Below the pieces are notes generated by a model. That model had not been told where the DNA came from. It made no database searches and worked only from the letters and a program-made list of their open reading frames with translations. DNA of 64,000 nucleotides from Rhodospirillales bacterium (lineage in GTDB: Bacteria; Pseudomonadota; Alphaproteobacteria; Rhodospirillales; Casp-alpha2). The stretch lies in contig JAJFII010000010.1 in NCBI GenBank assembly GCA_021775095.1, positions 1 through 64,000 of the forward strand, in the 5' to 3' direction. Positions 10,599-19,872 of the stretch are shown here, in pieces (within the stretch, counting starts at the first letter, position 1; each line of letters opens with the position of its first letter). The position numbers and the translations under genes were made by a program.

Positions 10599-12023
10599 CT
10601 AATGCTTAATCATAACGTGACGGATAACGGAATAGTCCTCTAATGCGTAGGAAGACATATCTTTTCCATATCCTGAAGATTTCAAACCTCCATGCGGCAT
10701 TTCTGAGGTTAACATGAAGTGAGTATTTACCCAAGTACAACCATATTGCAATCGCGCACATGTTTCCATAACCGTCGAGATATCCTTGGTCCAAACTGAC
10801 GACGCTAGTCCGTATTCCGACTCATTAGCCCAGGATATCGCTTGATCCGTATCCGTAAAACGGGTCACTGAAACGACCGGCCCAAAAACTTCACGCTGTA
10901 CAATTTCGTCTGTTTGCAACGCTCCGGCTATTACCGTTGGTTGGTAGAAGAAACCTTTACCTTCAGCAAATCCTCCACCTGTTGTTATTTCAATATGCTT
11001 ATTTTCCGATGCCCTTTCGACAAAACTGGCAACCCTGTTGCGTTGGCGATCGCTGATGAGTGAACCGATCTCATTATCACTATCAACTGGCTGATTATAA
11101 GTGATGGTAGAAACGGCGTCTGTGAGATCGGCCACCAAATTATCATGAATTTTGGGCCCCGCATAAATTCGACACGCCGCAGTACAATCCTGTCCCGCAT
11201 TATAATAACCGAAATCACGAATGCCCTGTATGACTTCGACCAAATCGGCATCGTCAAAAACGATTACCGGAGCCTTACCCCCTAATTCCAGATGGGTTCT
11301 TTTTAAGGTTTTTGCAGCTGCTGTCAGGACTTTTTGGCCGGTTGCGATATCCCCCGTCAGAGAAATCATTCGTACTTTTGGATTGGAAATCAATCCAGCG
11401 CCAACCGTATCCCCGCGACCTACGATGATATTCAAAACTCCTTCAGGGAATATTTCGGCTCCAATACTGGCTAATTTCAAAGCTGTAAGGGGTGTTTGCT
11501 CTGAAGGTTTAAGAACTACTGTGTTCCCCGCTGCTAATGCCGGGCCCAATTTCCATATGGCCATCATCAACGGGTAATTCCAAGGTGCAATTGAAGCGAC
11601 AACTCCCAAAGGGTCCCGGCGGATCATCGATGTAAATCCTTCAAGGTACTCGCCAGCAGCACTGCCATTTATACACCGCGCAGCACCTGCAAAAAACCGC
11701 AGACAATCAACAACTGCCGGAATTTCATCGTTAAGCACGAGATGGTAGGGTTTGCCGCAATTTATTGATTCCAGTTTCGCAAATTCTTCGGCTTCCGCTT
11801 CAATACGATCAGCAAGAATCAATAGCTTCCCGGCCCGTTCTGCTGGCGTCGTTCTTGACCACTTTATAAATGCACGCTCCGCTGCATCAACGGCGGATTG
11901 AATATCTTCAGGTGCTGCTTCTGGAAGGTTTAGCAACACTTCACCTGTTGCAGGATTAACTATTTCTTCCGAAACATCACGACCATCAACAAATTTTCCA
12001 TTAATTAGCATTGACGTTTGCAT
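10599..12023 (-). CDS. patD: Gamma-aminobutyraldehyde dehydrogenase
   Basis: This 474-residue NAD-dependent aldehyde dehydrogenase has the cofactor-site [13 protein letters not shown], the general base in LELGGKAPV and the nucleophile in [12 protein letters not shown]. Sequence character and context agree with PatD/YdcW, which oxidises 4-aminobutanal from putrescine to GABA. The start at 12023 is preceded by AAAGGAG. It is the last gene of the polyamine ABC operon, in the same order as ydcSTUVW of E. coli. Related betaine-aldehyde or other omega-amino aldehyde activity cannot be excluded. Confidence 0.85.
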   Translation of the reverse strand: MQTSMLINGKFVDGRDVSEEIVNPATGEVLLNLPEAAPEDIQSAVDAAERAFIKWSRTTPAERAGKLLILADRIEAEAEEFAKLESINCGKPYHLVLNDEIPAVVDCLRFFAGAARCINGSAAGEYLEGFTSMIRRDPLGVVASIAPWNYPLMMAIWKLGPALAAGNTVVLKPSEQTPLTALKLASIGAEIFPEGVLNIIVGRGDTVGAGLISNPKVRMISLTGDIATGQKVLTAAAKTLKRTHLELGGKAPVIVFDDADLVEVIQGIRDFGYYNAGQDCTAACRIYAGPKIHDNLVADLTDAVSTITYNQPVDSDNEIGSLISDRQRNRVASFVERASENKHIEITTGGGFAEGKGFFYQPTVIAGALQTDEIVQREVFGPVVSVTRFTDTDQAISWANESEYGLASSVWTKDISTVMETCARLQYGCTWVNTHFMLTSEMPHGGLKSSGYGKDMSSYALEDYSVIRHVMIKH

Positions 12024-12045
12024 TTCATTTTCTCCTTTGAATTTA

Positions 12046-12864
12046 TTATTTTCCTTGCCCGTCAACCTGGTCCGTTCCTTTGGTCAGATAATATGCAGCA
12101 AGAATTGGTATGAAGGTGGTTGCAACAACGAATATCGCCACAATATTTGTAACGGGACGTTGGCGAGGCCTGATGAGCTCGGACAACATCCAGATCGGTA
12201 ATGTTGTTTGTTGGCCAGCAGTAAAAGTCGTTACAATGACCTCGTCGAAACTAAGAGCAAAAGCCAACATACCTCCCGCTAATAAAGCCGTGGCTATATT
12301 GGGCAGTATCACATAACGAAACGTTTGGAAGCCATCAGCGCCTAAATCCATTGACGCTTCAATTAACGAAAGTGATGTGCGACGGAAACGGGCGATTACA
12401 TTGTTGTATACGACGACAACGCAAAAAGTCGCATGGCCTAGAACAATGGTCCAAAAGCTATAGGGAATATCCGCAATGTGAAAAGCCGATCGCAAAGATA
12501 TTCCCGTAATAATTCCGGGCAAAGCGATGGGAAGGATAATTAGCAACGAAATACTTTCGCGGCCAAAAAAACTGGACCTGTACATAGCGGCTGCTGCCAT
12601 CGTGCCGAGAACCATGGCAATCGACATTGAAATTGCGGCAATTTTTGTCGATAGGAATAAAGCATTCCAAATATCTTCGCGCTCCCATGCGATGGCAAAC
12701 CATTTAAGAGTCAAGCCAGGCGGTGGAAACGCATATGATTTTTCTTCTGTCGTAAATGCATAAACAAAAATGAGTAATAACGGAATGTGCAGGAACGCAA
12801 TACCTGCTGCTGCAGATATTTTTAATCGCGTCGATGCTTTTGCAGTATTTTTATTATAGGGCAT
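12046..12864 (-). CDS. ydcV: Polyamine-type ABC transporter permease (YdcV/PotC-like)
   Basis: This inner-membrane permease of 272 residues has about six transmembrane helices and the EAA loop that docks on the ATPase ([22 protein letters not shown]). The ATG at 12864 lies inside the end of the upstream permease gene (11-bp overlap), showing translational coupling. It forms the channel together with the YdcU-like subunit for putrescine/spermidine-type substrates. The next gene, patD, starts 22 bp later. Confidence 0.88.
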   Translation of the reverse strand: MPYNKNTAKASTRLKISAAAGIAFLHIPLLLIFVYAFTTEEKSYAFPPPGLTLKWFAIAWEREDIWNALFLSTKIAAISMSIAMVLGTMAAAAMYRSSFFGRESISLLIILPIALPGIITGISLRSAFHIADIPYSFWTIVLGHATFCVVVVYNNVIARFRRTSLSLIEASMDLGADGFQTFRYVILPNIATALLAGGMLAFALSFDEVIVTTFTAGQQTTLPIWMLSELIRPRQRPVTNIVAIFVVATTFIPILAAYYLTKGTDQVDGQGK

Positions 12865-13804
12865 CAAATGCCCCCAATTTTTTCGCTACCGTTAAATATA
12901 TAGCCATTATCACGATTGGAATCACCGTGAAGGCAGCTGCAAGAGGTATATTCCCAGCGATGCCCTGATGGGTATAAACGGCTTGTCCAATGAATAAACG
13001 AGAGGAGCCAATAATCTGGGGAATGATGTAATCACCAAGCGTAAGCGAAAAAGTAAAGATTGAACCGGCAACCACACCCGGCAACGCGAGAGGGAAAATT
13101 ATCGTCCGAAATGTTTGAGCGGGTTTTGCCCCTAAATCAGAAGACGCTTCAAGATAGGATTTTGGAACCCGCTCCAGAGAAGCTTGAATTGGCAAAATCA
13201 TGAATGGCAACCAAATATATAGGAACACCAAAAAAGTCCCAATATAACTGATCGATAATGACGGGCCCCCAATCACTGGTGTTGCCAATATAATATCCAA
13301 TAACCAGTTCAGATGCACCTGTTCAATCAACCAGTTAAGCGCTCCTTCCTTTGCAAGAATGAGTTTCCACGAATAGACGCGCACAAGATAACTTGACCAC
13401 AATGGCAACATGACGCCGAGATAAAATAATGCTTTGGTTTTCCCTGTCGCATATCGCGACATGTAGTAAGCGATTGGAAAAGCAACGATCGCCGCAAACA
13501 CACTGACTGTAACAGCCATCGTAACGGTACGAACAATAATATCCAGATTTGCCGGTTGAAGTAATTCACCGTAGGTTCGCAAGGTGAATTCATATTTTAT
13601 CATACCGGAAAATTCATCAATAGAATAAAAGCTTTGCACAAGCAGCATCAACAATGAGCCTAAATAGACAACGCCCAACCATATCAATGGTGGCCCCAAT
13701 AATACGGTTAAAAATGTCTTTGGGTGCTGATACAGTTGGGTAGATATTCTACGGAACACACCCCTATTGGGGCCTGCGCTCACTAGGTTTGCAGGAGCCA
13801 GCAT
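12854..13804 (-). CDS. ydcU: Polyamine-type ABC transporter permease (YdcU/PotB-like)
   Basis: This is a 316-residue permease with about six membrane helices and the EAA motif ([20 protein letters not shown]). The N-terminal cytoplasmic tail of about 35 residues is usual for PotB-type subunits. Its ATG shares one base with the stop of the ATPase gene (TAATG), so the two are coupled. Confidence 0.88.
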   Translation of the reverse strand: MLAPANLVSAGPNRGVFRRISTQLYQHPKTFLTVLLGPPLIWLGVVYLGSLLMLLVQSFYSIDEFSGMIKYEFTLRTYGELLQPANLDIIVRTVTMAVTVSVFAAIVAFPIAYYMSRYATGKTKALFYLGVMLPLWSSYLVRVYSWKLILAKEGALNWLIEQVHLNWLLDIILATPVIGGPSLSISYIGTFLVFLYIWLPFMILPIQASLERVPKSYLEASSDLGAKPAQTFRTIIFPLALPGVVAGSIFTFSLTLGDYIIPQIIGSSRLFIGQAVYTHQGIAGNIPLAAAFTVIPIVIMAIYLTVAKKLGAFDAL

Positions 13805-14841
13805 TATTCGCCCCTGTTATCGGTCAACGGATGCATGTCGCTTTTTGCCCAATACAGAGCAATTTGATTGCCGACCGCTGGCGTCGATGATTTATCTTTG
13901 TTTCCTTTATTCTGTATGGAAACGATAAGATTTAAGTCATCTTTTATATTCACAGTGAGACGGGTAATTTCGCCATGATAAAGCTGTTCGGTTATACATC
14001 CCGTAATTGAAACCGTTTCGGTATTGGTATCAACCGCACGAACCGCCAAGGAAATTCGTTCAGGTCTGAGGCTATATAGACCTCGAGGAATACCAACATA
14101 TTCTGAATGTTTTTTAGTAATTATATTTGAAGCACCAACAAATCCTGCGACGAACACGGTCTGCGGTCGGTTGTAAATTTCACTTGGTGAACCAATTTGC
14201 TCTATTTTTCCATTGTTGAAAACGGCAACTCTATCACTCATGGATAGGGCTTCAGCCTGATCATGAGTGACGAATATAAAAGTAATACCAACTTTGCGCT
14301 GCAGCGCTTTTAACTCAATCTGCATTTCTTCTCGAAGTTTTAAATCCAATGCACCAAGAGGTTCATCTAACAATAATACACGCGGCTTGTTGATGAGAGC
14401 GCGCGCCAGAGCTATACGTTGGCGTTGCCCTCCGGATAACTGCGACGGTTTGCGCTCGGCCACATCGGGTAATTTTACCATTTCAAGCATAGAGTGGGCT
14501 TGTTCCATCCGCTGCTTTTTATTGACGCCTTTAACCATCAGGCCATACGCAACATTTTCGGCAACATTCATGTGTGGAAATAACGCATAATCCTGAAAAA
14601 CAGTATTCACGTCACGGTCATAAGGCGGGATATCTTCTGCCTGCACGTCATGGATCAGGATATGACCTTCTGTCGGTTGGTCAAAACCAGCAATTAGTCT
14701 CAGACACGTTGTTTTGCCAGAACCTGAAGGACCAAGCATTGCAAAAAATTCACCGTCCTGAATATTCAAATTAACTTCATCGACGGCTTTAACATCGCCA
14801 AAATGACGGCTTACGTTTTCGAACTGAACGGCAACGGACAT
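13804..14841 (-). CDS. ydcT: Polyamine-type ABC transporter ATPase (YdcT/PotA-like)
   Basis: A 345-residue ATPase with Walker A GPSGSGKTT, signature LSGGQRQ, Walker B VLLLDEP and the switch histidine in FVTHDQ. A C-terminal TOBE-type regulatory domain (about 235-345) follows, as in PotA. It drives import through YdcU/YdcV. A terminator-like hairpin separates it from the binding-protein gene upstream. Confidence 0.9.
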   Translation of the reverse strand: MSVAVQFENVSRHFGDVKAVDEVNLNIQDGEFFAMLGPSGSGKTTCLRLIAGFDQPTEGHILIHDVQAEDIPPYDRDVNTVFQDYALFPHMNVAENVAYGLMVKGVNKKQRMEQAHSMLEMVKLPDVAERKPSQLSGGQRQRIALARALINKPRVLLLDEPLGALDLKLREEMQIELKALQRKVGITFIFVTHDQAEALSMSDRVAVFNNGKIEQIGSPSEIYNRPQTVFVAGFVGASNIITKKHSEYVGIPRGLYSLRPERISLAVRAVDTNTETVSITGCITEQLYHGEITRLTVNIKDDLNLIVSIQNKGNKDKSSTPAVGNQIALYWAKSDMHPLTDNRGE

Positions 14842-14864
14842 ATAATTCGCTTAACTAAAAAGAG

Positions 14865-14894
14865 AAAAAAGGTCGGACGGCGAACCGCCCGACC
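14865..14894 (-). terminator. Intercistronic attenuator after the binding-protein gene
   Basis: On the minus strand GGTCGGGCGG-TTCG-CCGTCCGACC forms a 10-bp stem (one G-U) with a stable TTCG tetraloop, followed by six T residues. It starts eight bases after the ydcS-like stop codon. In binding-protein operons such a hairpin usually lets most transcripts stop or be protected there, giving more binding protein than membrane components. Confidence 0.85.
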
Positions 14895-14901
14895 TGAAAA
14901 T

Positions 14902-16062
14902 TTACCGGCCCCCAAGAACCGCTATATAGCTGGTGACCCATCGGTAATAAGGAACACATGTCCCTTGAGTATTGCATTTGCTGACAGGAGTTCTCCAGAA
15001 ACTGATGCGGTCAAAATCGCCCAGTCCGTTTTTAGCACATCCACCGTCTCCAAGCAGGGCATTGCCCTTGCAAGCATCAAGGTTTGCTGGAACAGAACCA
15101 AACCAAGCTGCAAGGTCACCCTGAACTTTAGCCGTCAAGGAATGGTTCATCCACTTGTAGGCACAATTAGGGTTGGCGGCATCTGTATGCATCATTGTTG
15201 TATCAGCCCAACCGGTAGCCCCCTCTTTCGGAATCGTGCTGGCGATAGGCTTTTTCTCGCCCTGCATGATGTTTACCTGGAACGGCCAAGAAGATGAGGC
15301 GACAACCCCTTCGTTGGTAAAGTCATCAATTTGAACAAACGCGTCGTGCCAGTAGCGGCTAACGACTTTGCGCTGAATACGCAATAAATCAAGAGCCGCC
15401 TTAAATTGGTCTTCATTCAATTCATAGGGGTCTTTAATCCCTAGTTCGGGTTTTGCTGACATCAGATACAAAGCTGCGTCTGCAATATAAATTGGGCCAT
15501 CAAATGCCTGAACACGGCCTTTATTTGATTTTCCATCAGGCAGTTGCATTTCTTCAAATACAACATTCCAGCTCGTTGGCGCCGTTTTAAAAGTATCCGT
15601 ATTATACATCAAAACGTTGGAGCCCCATTGGTAAGGAGTTCCATAATGTTTGCCGCCAACAGTGTGCCATTCGGCATTTTTTAGGCGGTCGTCCACTTCA
15701 CTCCAGTTCGCAACCAAAGATGTATTAATTTCCTGAACACGCTTGCCGGCTATTAGGCGTAAACTTGCATCTCCAGATGCCGTGACAAGATCGAACCCGC
15801 CTTCGTTCATCAAAGCGACCATTTCGTCAGACGTACCGGCCGTCTTAACATTTACTTTGCAACCCGATGATTTTTCGAAACCGGTAACCCAATCGAAAGC
15901 TTTATCAGTAGTGCCTCTTTCGATATATCCGGGCCAAGCAACAATATTGACCTGCCCCTCCCCCTTGCCTACGGATTGCAGCATACCCGCAGACGCCGTA
16001 GAACCCATAAAGCTAGCGACGATTAAAGTCATCAGCCCTTTGCCTAATCGAATTGATTTCAT
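14902..16062 (-). CDS. ydcS: Periplasmic polyamine-binding protein (YdcS/PotD-like)
   Basis: The product has 386 residues with a signal peptide (LMTLIVASFMGSTASAG), then a PotD/YdcS-type spermidine/putrescine binding fold (about 35-380; VNIVAWPGYIERG, YGTPYQWGSNVLMYNTD). Several C-terminal cysteines probably form disulfides, as in YdcS. It is the first gene of the operon and delivers substrate to the YdcTUV-like complex. Exact ligand is inferred from family and from patD downstream. Confidence 0.88.
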   Translation of the reverse strand: MKSIRLGKGLMTLIVASFMGSTASAGMLQSVGKGEGQVNIVAWPGYIERGTTDKAFDWVTGFEKSSGCKVNVKTAGTSDEMVALMNEGGFDLVTASGDASLRLIAGKRVQEINTSLVANWSEVDDRLKNAEWHTVGGKHYGTPYQWGSNVLMYNTDTFKTAPTSWNVVFEEMQLPDGKSNKGRVQAFDGPIYIADAALYLMSAKPELGIKDPYELNEDQFKAALDLLRIQRKVVSRYWHDAFVQIDDFTNEGVVASSSWPFQVNIMQGEKKPIASTIPKEGATGWADTTMMHTDAANPNCAYKWMNHSLTAKVQGDLAAWFGSVPANLDACKGNALLGDGGCAKNGLGDFDRISFWRTPVSKCNTQGTCVPYYRWVTSYIAVLGGR

Positions 16063-16234
16063 AGTGACCTCCCTATTTTATATTATTCCCAACCAAATTA
16101 TTAGTGTCGCCCCATATGACATTTGGAGTTTACAAATAGAATTTGGCCAATGAATGCAGCAGGAAGTCTAGGGTTTAGCACATCATTTCGCAATTTCAAA
16201 ATACAGAAACATAATATCGGTTTTTCCGAATTAA

Positions 16235-17143
16235 TCACTTTGAACGACTGATTTTATACCTGTTAGCTGTTTCTATAAACTCCTGCGCCATTTCTGAAAG
16301 CCTTGACCCGTGACGCCACACCAAGCCAATTTCGAGCGTTGGCATGGTATCTGGCAGTCCTCGCGCCTCTACCCTGTCTCCTTCGAGCGACCATGGCCTG
16401 TAGGTAAGATCGGGTAAAATGGCGAGGCCAGCCCCGGTTGCGACTAAACTACGAACGGCCTCAACGGAGCCCGTTCTCAATGAAACGGTTGGACGGATTT
16501 TTTCTTTACGCCAGTAATCTTCAATTTTTTCGTCAAGCTCGTCGACATGCAATACAACGAATTTTTGGTCCTCCAACAAAGGAAGCCCGACAACATCGTT
16601 ACCTAACAACGCATGGCCGGCTGGCAACCATAACCTGTAATGAGATTTAAGAAGCACCTCTGAATGCAGGGCATATTGATTTTCGAGATTTGAGGTCAGA
16701 ATAATGCCCACGTCAAGTTCACCATTTACCAGCAAATGCTCGATATAGGATCGACTATCCTCAATAACATGAGTTGTGATTTCTGGGTAGGACCGCCTGA
16801 ACTGTGCCAACAGATCGGCCAAATAATAACCTGCAACCAACGACGTTACACCAATATTTAAATGACCCGATAGTTTACGAACTTGTACATGTACCGAGTG
16901 TTCAGCATCGGCAACTGTATCGATAATGTTGTAGGCATGACGGAGAAATTTTTGCCCATCGAGCGTTAACTCAACGCCTTTTCCTTTTCTCTGAAGTAAC
17001 TTTGTGCCGACAAACCCTTCAAGAGACTTAATTGATTCGGTAATCGTTGATTGGGAAATGCTTACCTGATGGGACGCGCCAGAAATGGATCCTGTTTCAG
17101 CCACGGCGATAAAATAACGTATTTGTTTTAATGAAAATGACAT
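16235..17143 (-). CDS. LysR-family transcriptional regulator
   Basis: The 302-residue protein has an N-terminal helix-turn-helix (about 3-60; SISGASHQVSISQSTITESI) and a LysR effector domain (about 90-295). It lies 172 bp upstream of the polyamine ABC operon on the same strand, so it is a reasonable candidate regulator of that operon, though LysR genes more often sit divergently. The 173-bp gap before ydcS is AT-rich and should hold the operon promoter. Confidence 0.9.
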   Translation of the reverse strand: MSFSLKQIRYFIAVAETGSISGASHQVSISQSTITESIKSLEGFVGTKLLQRKGKGVELTLDGQKFLRHAYNIIDTVADAEHSVHVQVRKLSGHLNIGVTSLVAGYYLADLLAQFRRSYPEITTHVIEDSRSYIEHLLVNGELDVGIILTSNLENQYALHSEVLLKSHYRLWLPAGHALLGNDVVGLPLLEDQKFVVLHVDELDEKIEDYWRKEKIRPTVSLRTGSVEAVRSLVATGAGLAILPDLTYRPWSLEGDRVEARGLPDTMPTLEIGLVWRHGSRLSEMAQEFIETANRYKISRSK

Positions 17144-17340
17144 TGCAATTTAAGGATATAAAATACCACGCTAATCTTAAAGCAACATTCTCAACCTGAA
17201 CCGCCGCCAGCTACATAGACGCCATGTGACTTTCATTTTTGCGACATTTCGAATTCGATTGGCGATAACATTCGGTTGTTACCCCGCTTTCTTTTTGAGT
17301 TTTAGATAAACTCGAAATACAGCTGTTGTCCGCCTGCTAG

Positions 17341-18846
17341 TCAATTCGAAGAGGGTAAGTTTGGTCCTCGGACGTATTGTTTGGTTGCGTCGAAATTCGG
17401 CTGATAATCCCAATGATAACCTTCTGAGCCCTTGAGAGATTCGTGGATAAACAGGCGGGTTTGTTTACTTTTTACGGCGCGCTCGGTGGTTGCCTCCAAA
17501 TCGAGGTCGGCGAACATGATCTGGTGAAGTTCTTTTACAATCTCCGCATACTGTGTATTGCAATAGAGATTATTCACCTCGGTCGGGTCGTCTTTGACAT
17601 TGAAGAGCAAAGGTTCATGGTTTCGTGTATAGACGTATTTGAAATTGTCTTTGCGAACGCACAACCACGGCTCTTCAATTCCGGGGCCGAAATATTCCAT
17701 GGCGGCTTGATTTTTCCATGTCGACGCGGGGCCCTCGAGAAGGGATTTAAAACTCTCGCTGGACCGGCTGCCGCGCTGTTTGGCGACCGCGCCAGCACCG
17801 CCCATATCAGCGATCGTCGGACACAAATCTGCCAGTGAGATAATTGCATCGGTTTTTTTGGCCGCGTAGCGTTTCGGGTTGTGCACGATCATAGGTACTT
17901 TTACGGATGCGTCGTAGAAGGTGCGTTTAAACCACATTCCACGCTCTCCCATCATGTCGCCATGATCGCTTGTAAAGATGATGATGGTGTCGTCATAAAG
18001 ATCGAGATGTTTTAATTCGTCGGTCAATTCTCCTACATATTCGTCAATTTGGGTGATCATGGCATAATAGGCGCGCCGGGAGGCAATGATCGTCTCCCGG
18101 CTGGGGGGATGTTTATCGATCCCGTGATGAACCTTTAACCAGCGCGTGACCGCATGCATTTCGGCTTCCGTGTCCTCTGGCTGCGATGGCATCTTAATAT
18201 CCACGTTCTCATAGAGGTCCCAAAACTTGGGAACGCTCTGATAGGCCTCATGTGGCTGGGTGAACGATACGTGCAACATGAACGGATCGTCCTTCGGCTC
18301 CAGAGATTCATAGCGGAGGAATTCAAGCGCCCTAAACTGAACCTCGCTATCGTAAAGGATTTGATTGTTTGTTTTACACAGACCAGACACTTCGAGTTTT
18401 TTGACGGATGTACCCGCCCGTTCCTCGACGTGTGGTTTCCAATTGATTGTCCAGCCAAAATCAGACGGATAGATGTCCGTCGTCAGGCGCTTGTCGAAAC
18501 CGTGCAATTGATCGGCACCGATGAAATGCGTCTTGCCCGAAACGATATTCCGGTATCCCGCCGATTTCAGAAAATGCATCATCGTCGGCATATCGGACGC
18601 AAATTCCGAACCGTTACCCCAAACCTCGTTTTCAGAAGACAAAGCTCCTGTGAACATGCAGGCACGTGATGGACAGCATATCGGCGAATTGCAGTAGGCA
18701 TTGTTGAACAGGACCCCATCCTTTGCCAGCGCTGTCAGGTTCGGGATGAGGGCCTGTGCCTGCGGGTTATATAAGGGAAGGACAAAACTGGCCATTTGAT
18801 CGGCCTGAATGAACAGAATATTTGGTTGGTTATCTCTCTTCGACAT
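17341..18846 (-). CDS. betC: Choline-sulfatase-like arylsulfatase
   Basis: This 501-residue sulfatase has the formylglycine motif C57-C-P59-S60-R61, the metal-binding ADQM and SDHGDMMGERG, and the GKTHF active-site lysine/histidine. The C-terminal HWDYQPNFDATKQYVRG matches the characteristic tail of choline-sulfatases, which hydrolyse choline-O-sulfate to choline and sulfate. No signal peptide is visible, as in cytoplasmic BetC. betA and betB are absent nearby. Here it is the last gene of a tctC-sulfatase-tctBA-pdxA operon, so a different alkyl sulfate is possible. Confidence 0.8.
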   Translation of the reverse strand: MSKRDNQPNILFIQADQMASFVLPLYNPQAQALIPNLTALAKDGVLFNNAYCNSPICCPSRACMFTGALSSENEVWGNGSEFASDMPTMMHFLKSAGYRNIVSGKTHFIGADQLHGFDKRLTTDIYPSDFGWTINWKPHVEERAGTSVKKLEVSGLCKTNNQILYDSEVQFRALEFLRYESLEPKDDPFMLHVSFTQPHEAYQSVPKFWDLYENVDIKMPSQPEDTEAEMHAVTRWLKVHHGIDKHPPSRETIIASRRAYYAMITQIDEYVGELTDELKHLDLYDDTIIIFTSDHGDMMGERGMWFKRTFYDASVKVPMIVHNPKRYAAKKTDAIISLADLCPTIADMGGAGAVAKQRGSRSSESFKSLLEGPASTWKNQAAMEYFGPGIEEPWLCVRKDNFKYVYTRNHEPLLFNVKDDPTEVNNLYCNTQYAEIVKELHQIMFADLDLEATTERAVKSKQTRLFIHESLKGSEGYHWDYQPNFDATKQYVRGPNLPSSN

Positions 18847-18858
18847 TATTTTCCCTTT

Positions 18859-19872
18859 CTATACCTTCAGGCCCTTGCCTGTCATTACGGCGCGGCGCAT
18901 CAGGGTGAGCGCATTTACCATCGGATTGGCCGACGCCACGCCTTTGCCGGCGATGTCATAGGCTGTGCCATGGGCAGGCGTTGTAATGGGGAAAGGGAGA
19001 CCGCCAAAATAGGTGACGCCCTCGTCAAAACCCATCAGCTTGGTCGCGATCTGTCCCTGATCGTGATACATGGATACAACGCCTAAATACTCCTCGTCTT
19101 TTACTTTGAGGAAGATTGTGTCCGCCGGAAACGGTCCATCGACATTGATCTGATGTTTTTTCGCTTCGACGACGGCCGGGCCAATTGCATCAATTTCCTC
19201 GCGCCCGAACATCCCGTCGTCGCCGTTGTGAGGATTTAGGCCCGAGACCGCAATTTTTGGATGCTCGTAGCCAAACCGGCGCAGTTCGGTATCGAAATAC
19301 CGAACCGTATCGAGGACAGATTGTTTAGTAATCAACGCCGGAATATCGGCAATTGCGACATGAGACGTCACCCGTGTCGTCCATAGGTGGCCGATGGTAT
19401 TAATCTCATCACTTGATCCGTCGAGACCCAGTTGGTCGACAATATAAGCCTTATATCCTTCGAAACGGGAACCGCCCATTTTCAAGGAGATCTTATTGAC
19501 CGGGGCGAAGACGAAACCATCGATCACCCCCCTGCGATGGAGGTCAACGGCATAGCGCGCGAGGGCCAGGTCCGCCGTGCCAGCCTGTTCCGTGCTCTCG
19601 CCAAAGGGCACATCTGCAAATTCGAGGTTTTCCATATCCACAAACACAACAGGATCAGGCGAAGAAATTGCGCCTTCCACATCTCGGAAAGTCGAAACAT
19701 CTTCTTTCACACCGGCGATTTCCCGCCCCATGTCAAAAATTTTCCGCGAACCGACAATCAGTCGTTTTACCCCAAGCGTCGCATCTTCATGACGAAGACA
19801 TTTCGCGGTTAATTCCGGGCCAATACCACTGGCATCGCCCATTACTGAAAATATCACAGGTAAATTACTCAT
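18859..19872 (-). CDS. PdxA-family dehydrogenase (PdxA2 type)
   Basis: The 337-residue protein belongs to the 4-hydroxythreonine-4-phosphate dehydrogenase family, with MGDASGIGPELTAK at the N-terminus, the metal-binding histidines in YHDQGQ and the C-terminal HGTAYDIAGKG. Many catabolic-operon members (PdxA2) oxidise sugar-acid phosphates such as erythronate or threonate 4-phosphate rather than making vitamin B6. Its position between a tricarboxylate-type transporter and a sulfatase supports a catabolic role. No DUF1537-type kinase partner is present, so the phosphorylated substrate is unclear. It overlaps tctA by 8 bp. Confidence 0.82.
   Translation of the reverse strand: MSNLPVIFSVMGDASGIGPELTAKCLRHEDATLGVKRLIVGSRKIFDMGREIAGVKEDVSTFRDVEGAISSPDPVVFVDMENLEFADVPFGESTEQAGTADLALARYAVDLHRRGVIDGFVFAPVNKISLKMGGSRFEGYKAYIVDQLGLDGSSDEINTIGHLWTTRVTSHVAIADIPALITKQSVLDTVRYFDTELRRFGYEHPKIAVSGLNPHNGDDGMFGREEIDAIGPAVVEAKKHQINVDGPFPADTIFLKVKDEEYLGVVSMYHDQGQIATKLMGFDEGVTYFGGLPFPITTPAHGTAYDIAGKGVASANPMVNALTLMRRAVMTGKGLKV

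Noticed and set aside
17341-18846. Full choline-to-betaine pathway around the betC-like gene
   Set aside because: No betA, betB, betI or choline transporter is in the window; only the sulfatase can be supported.
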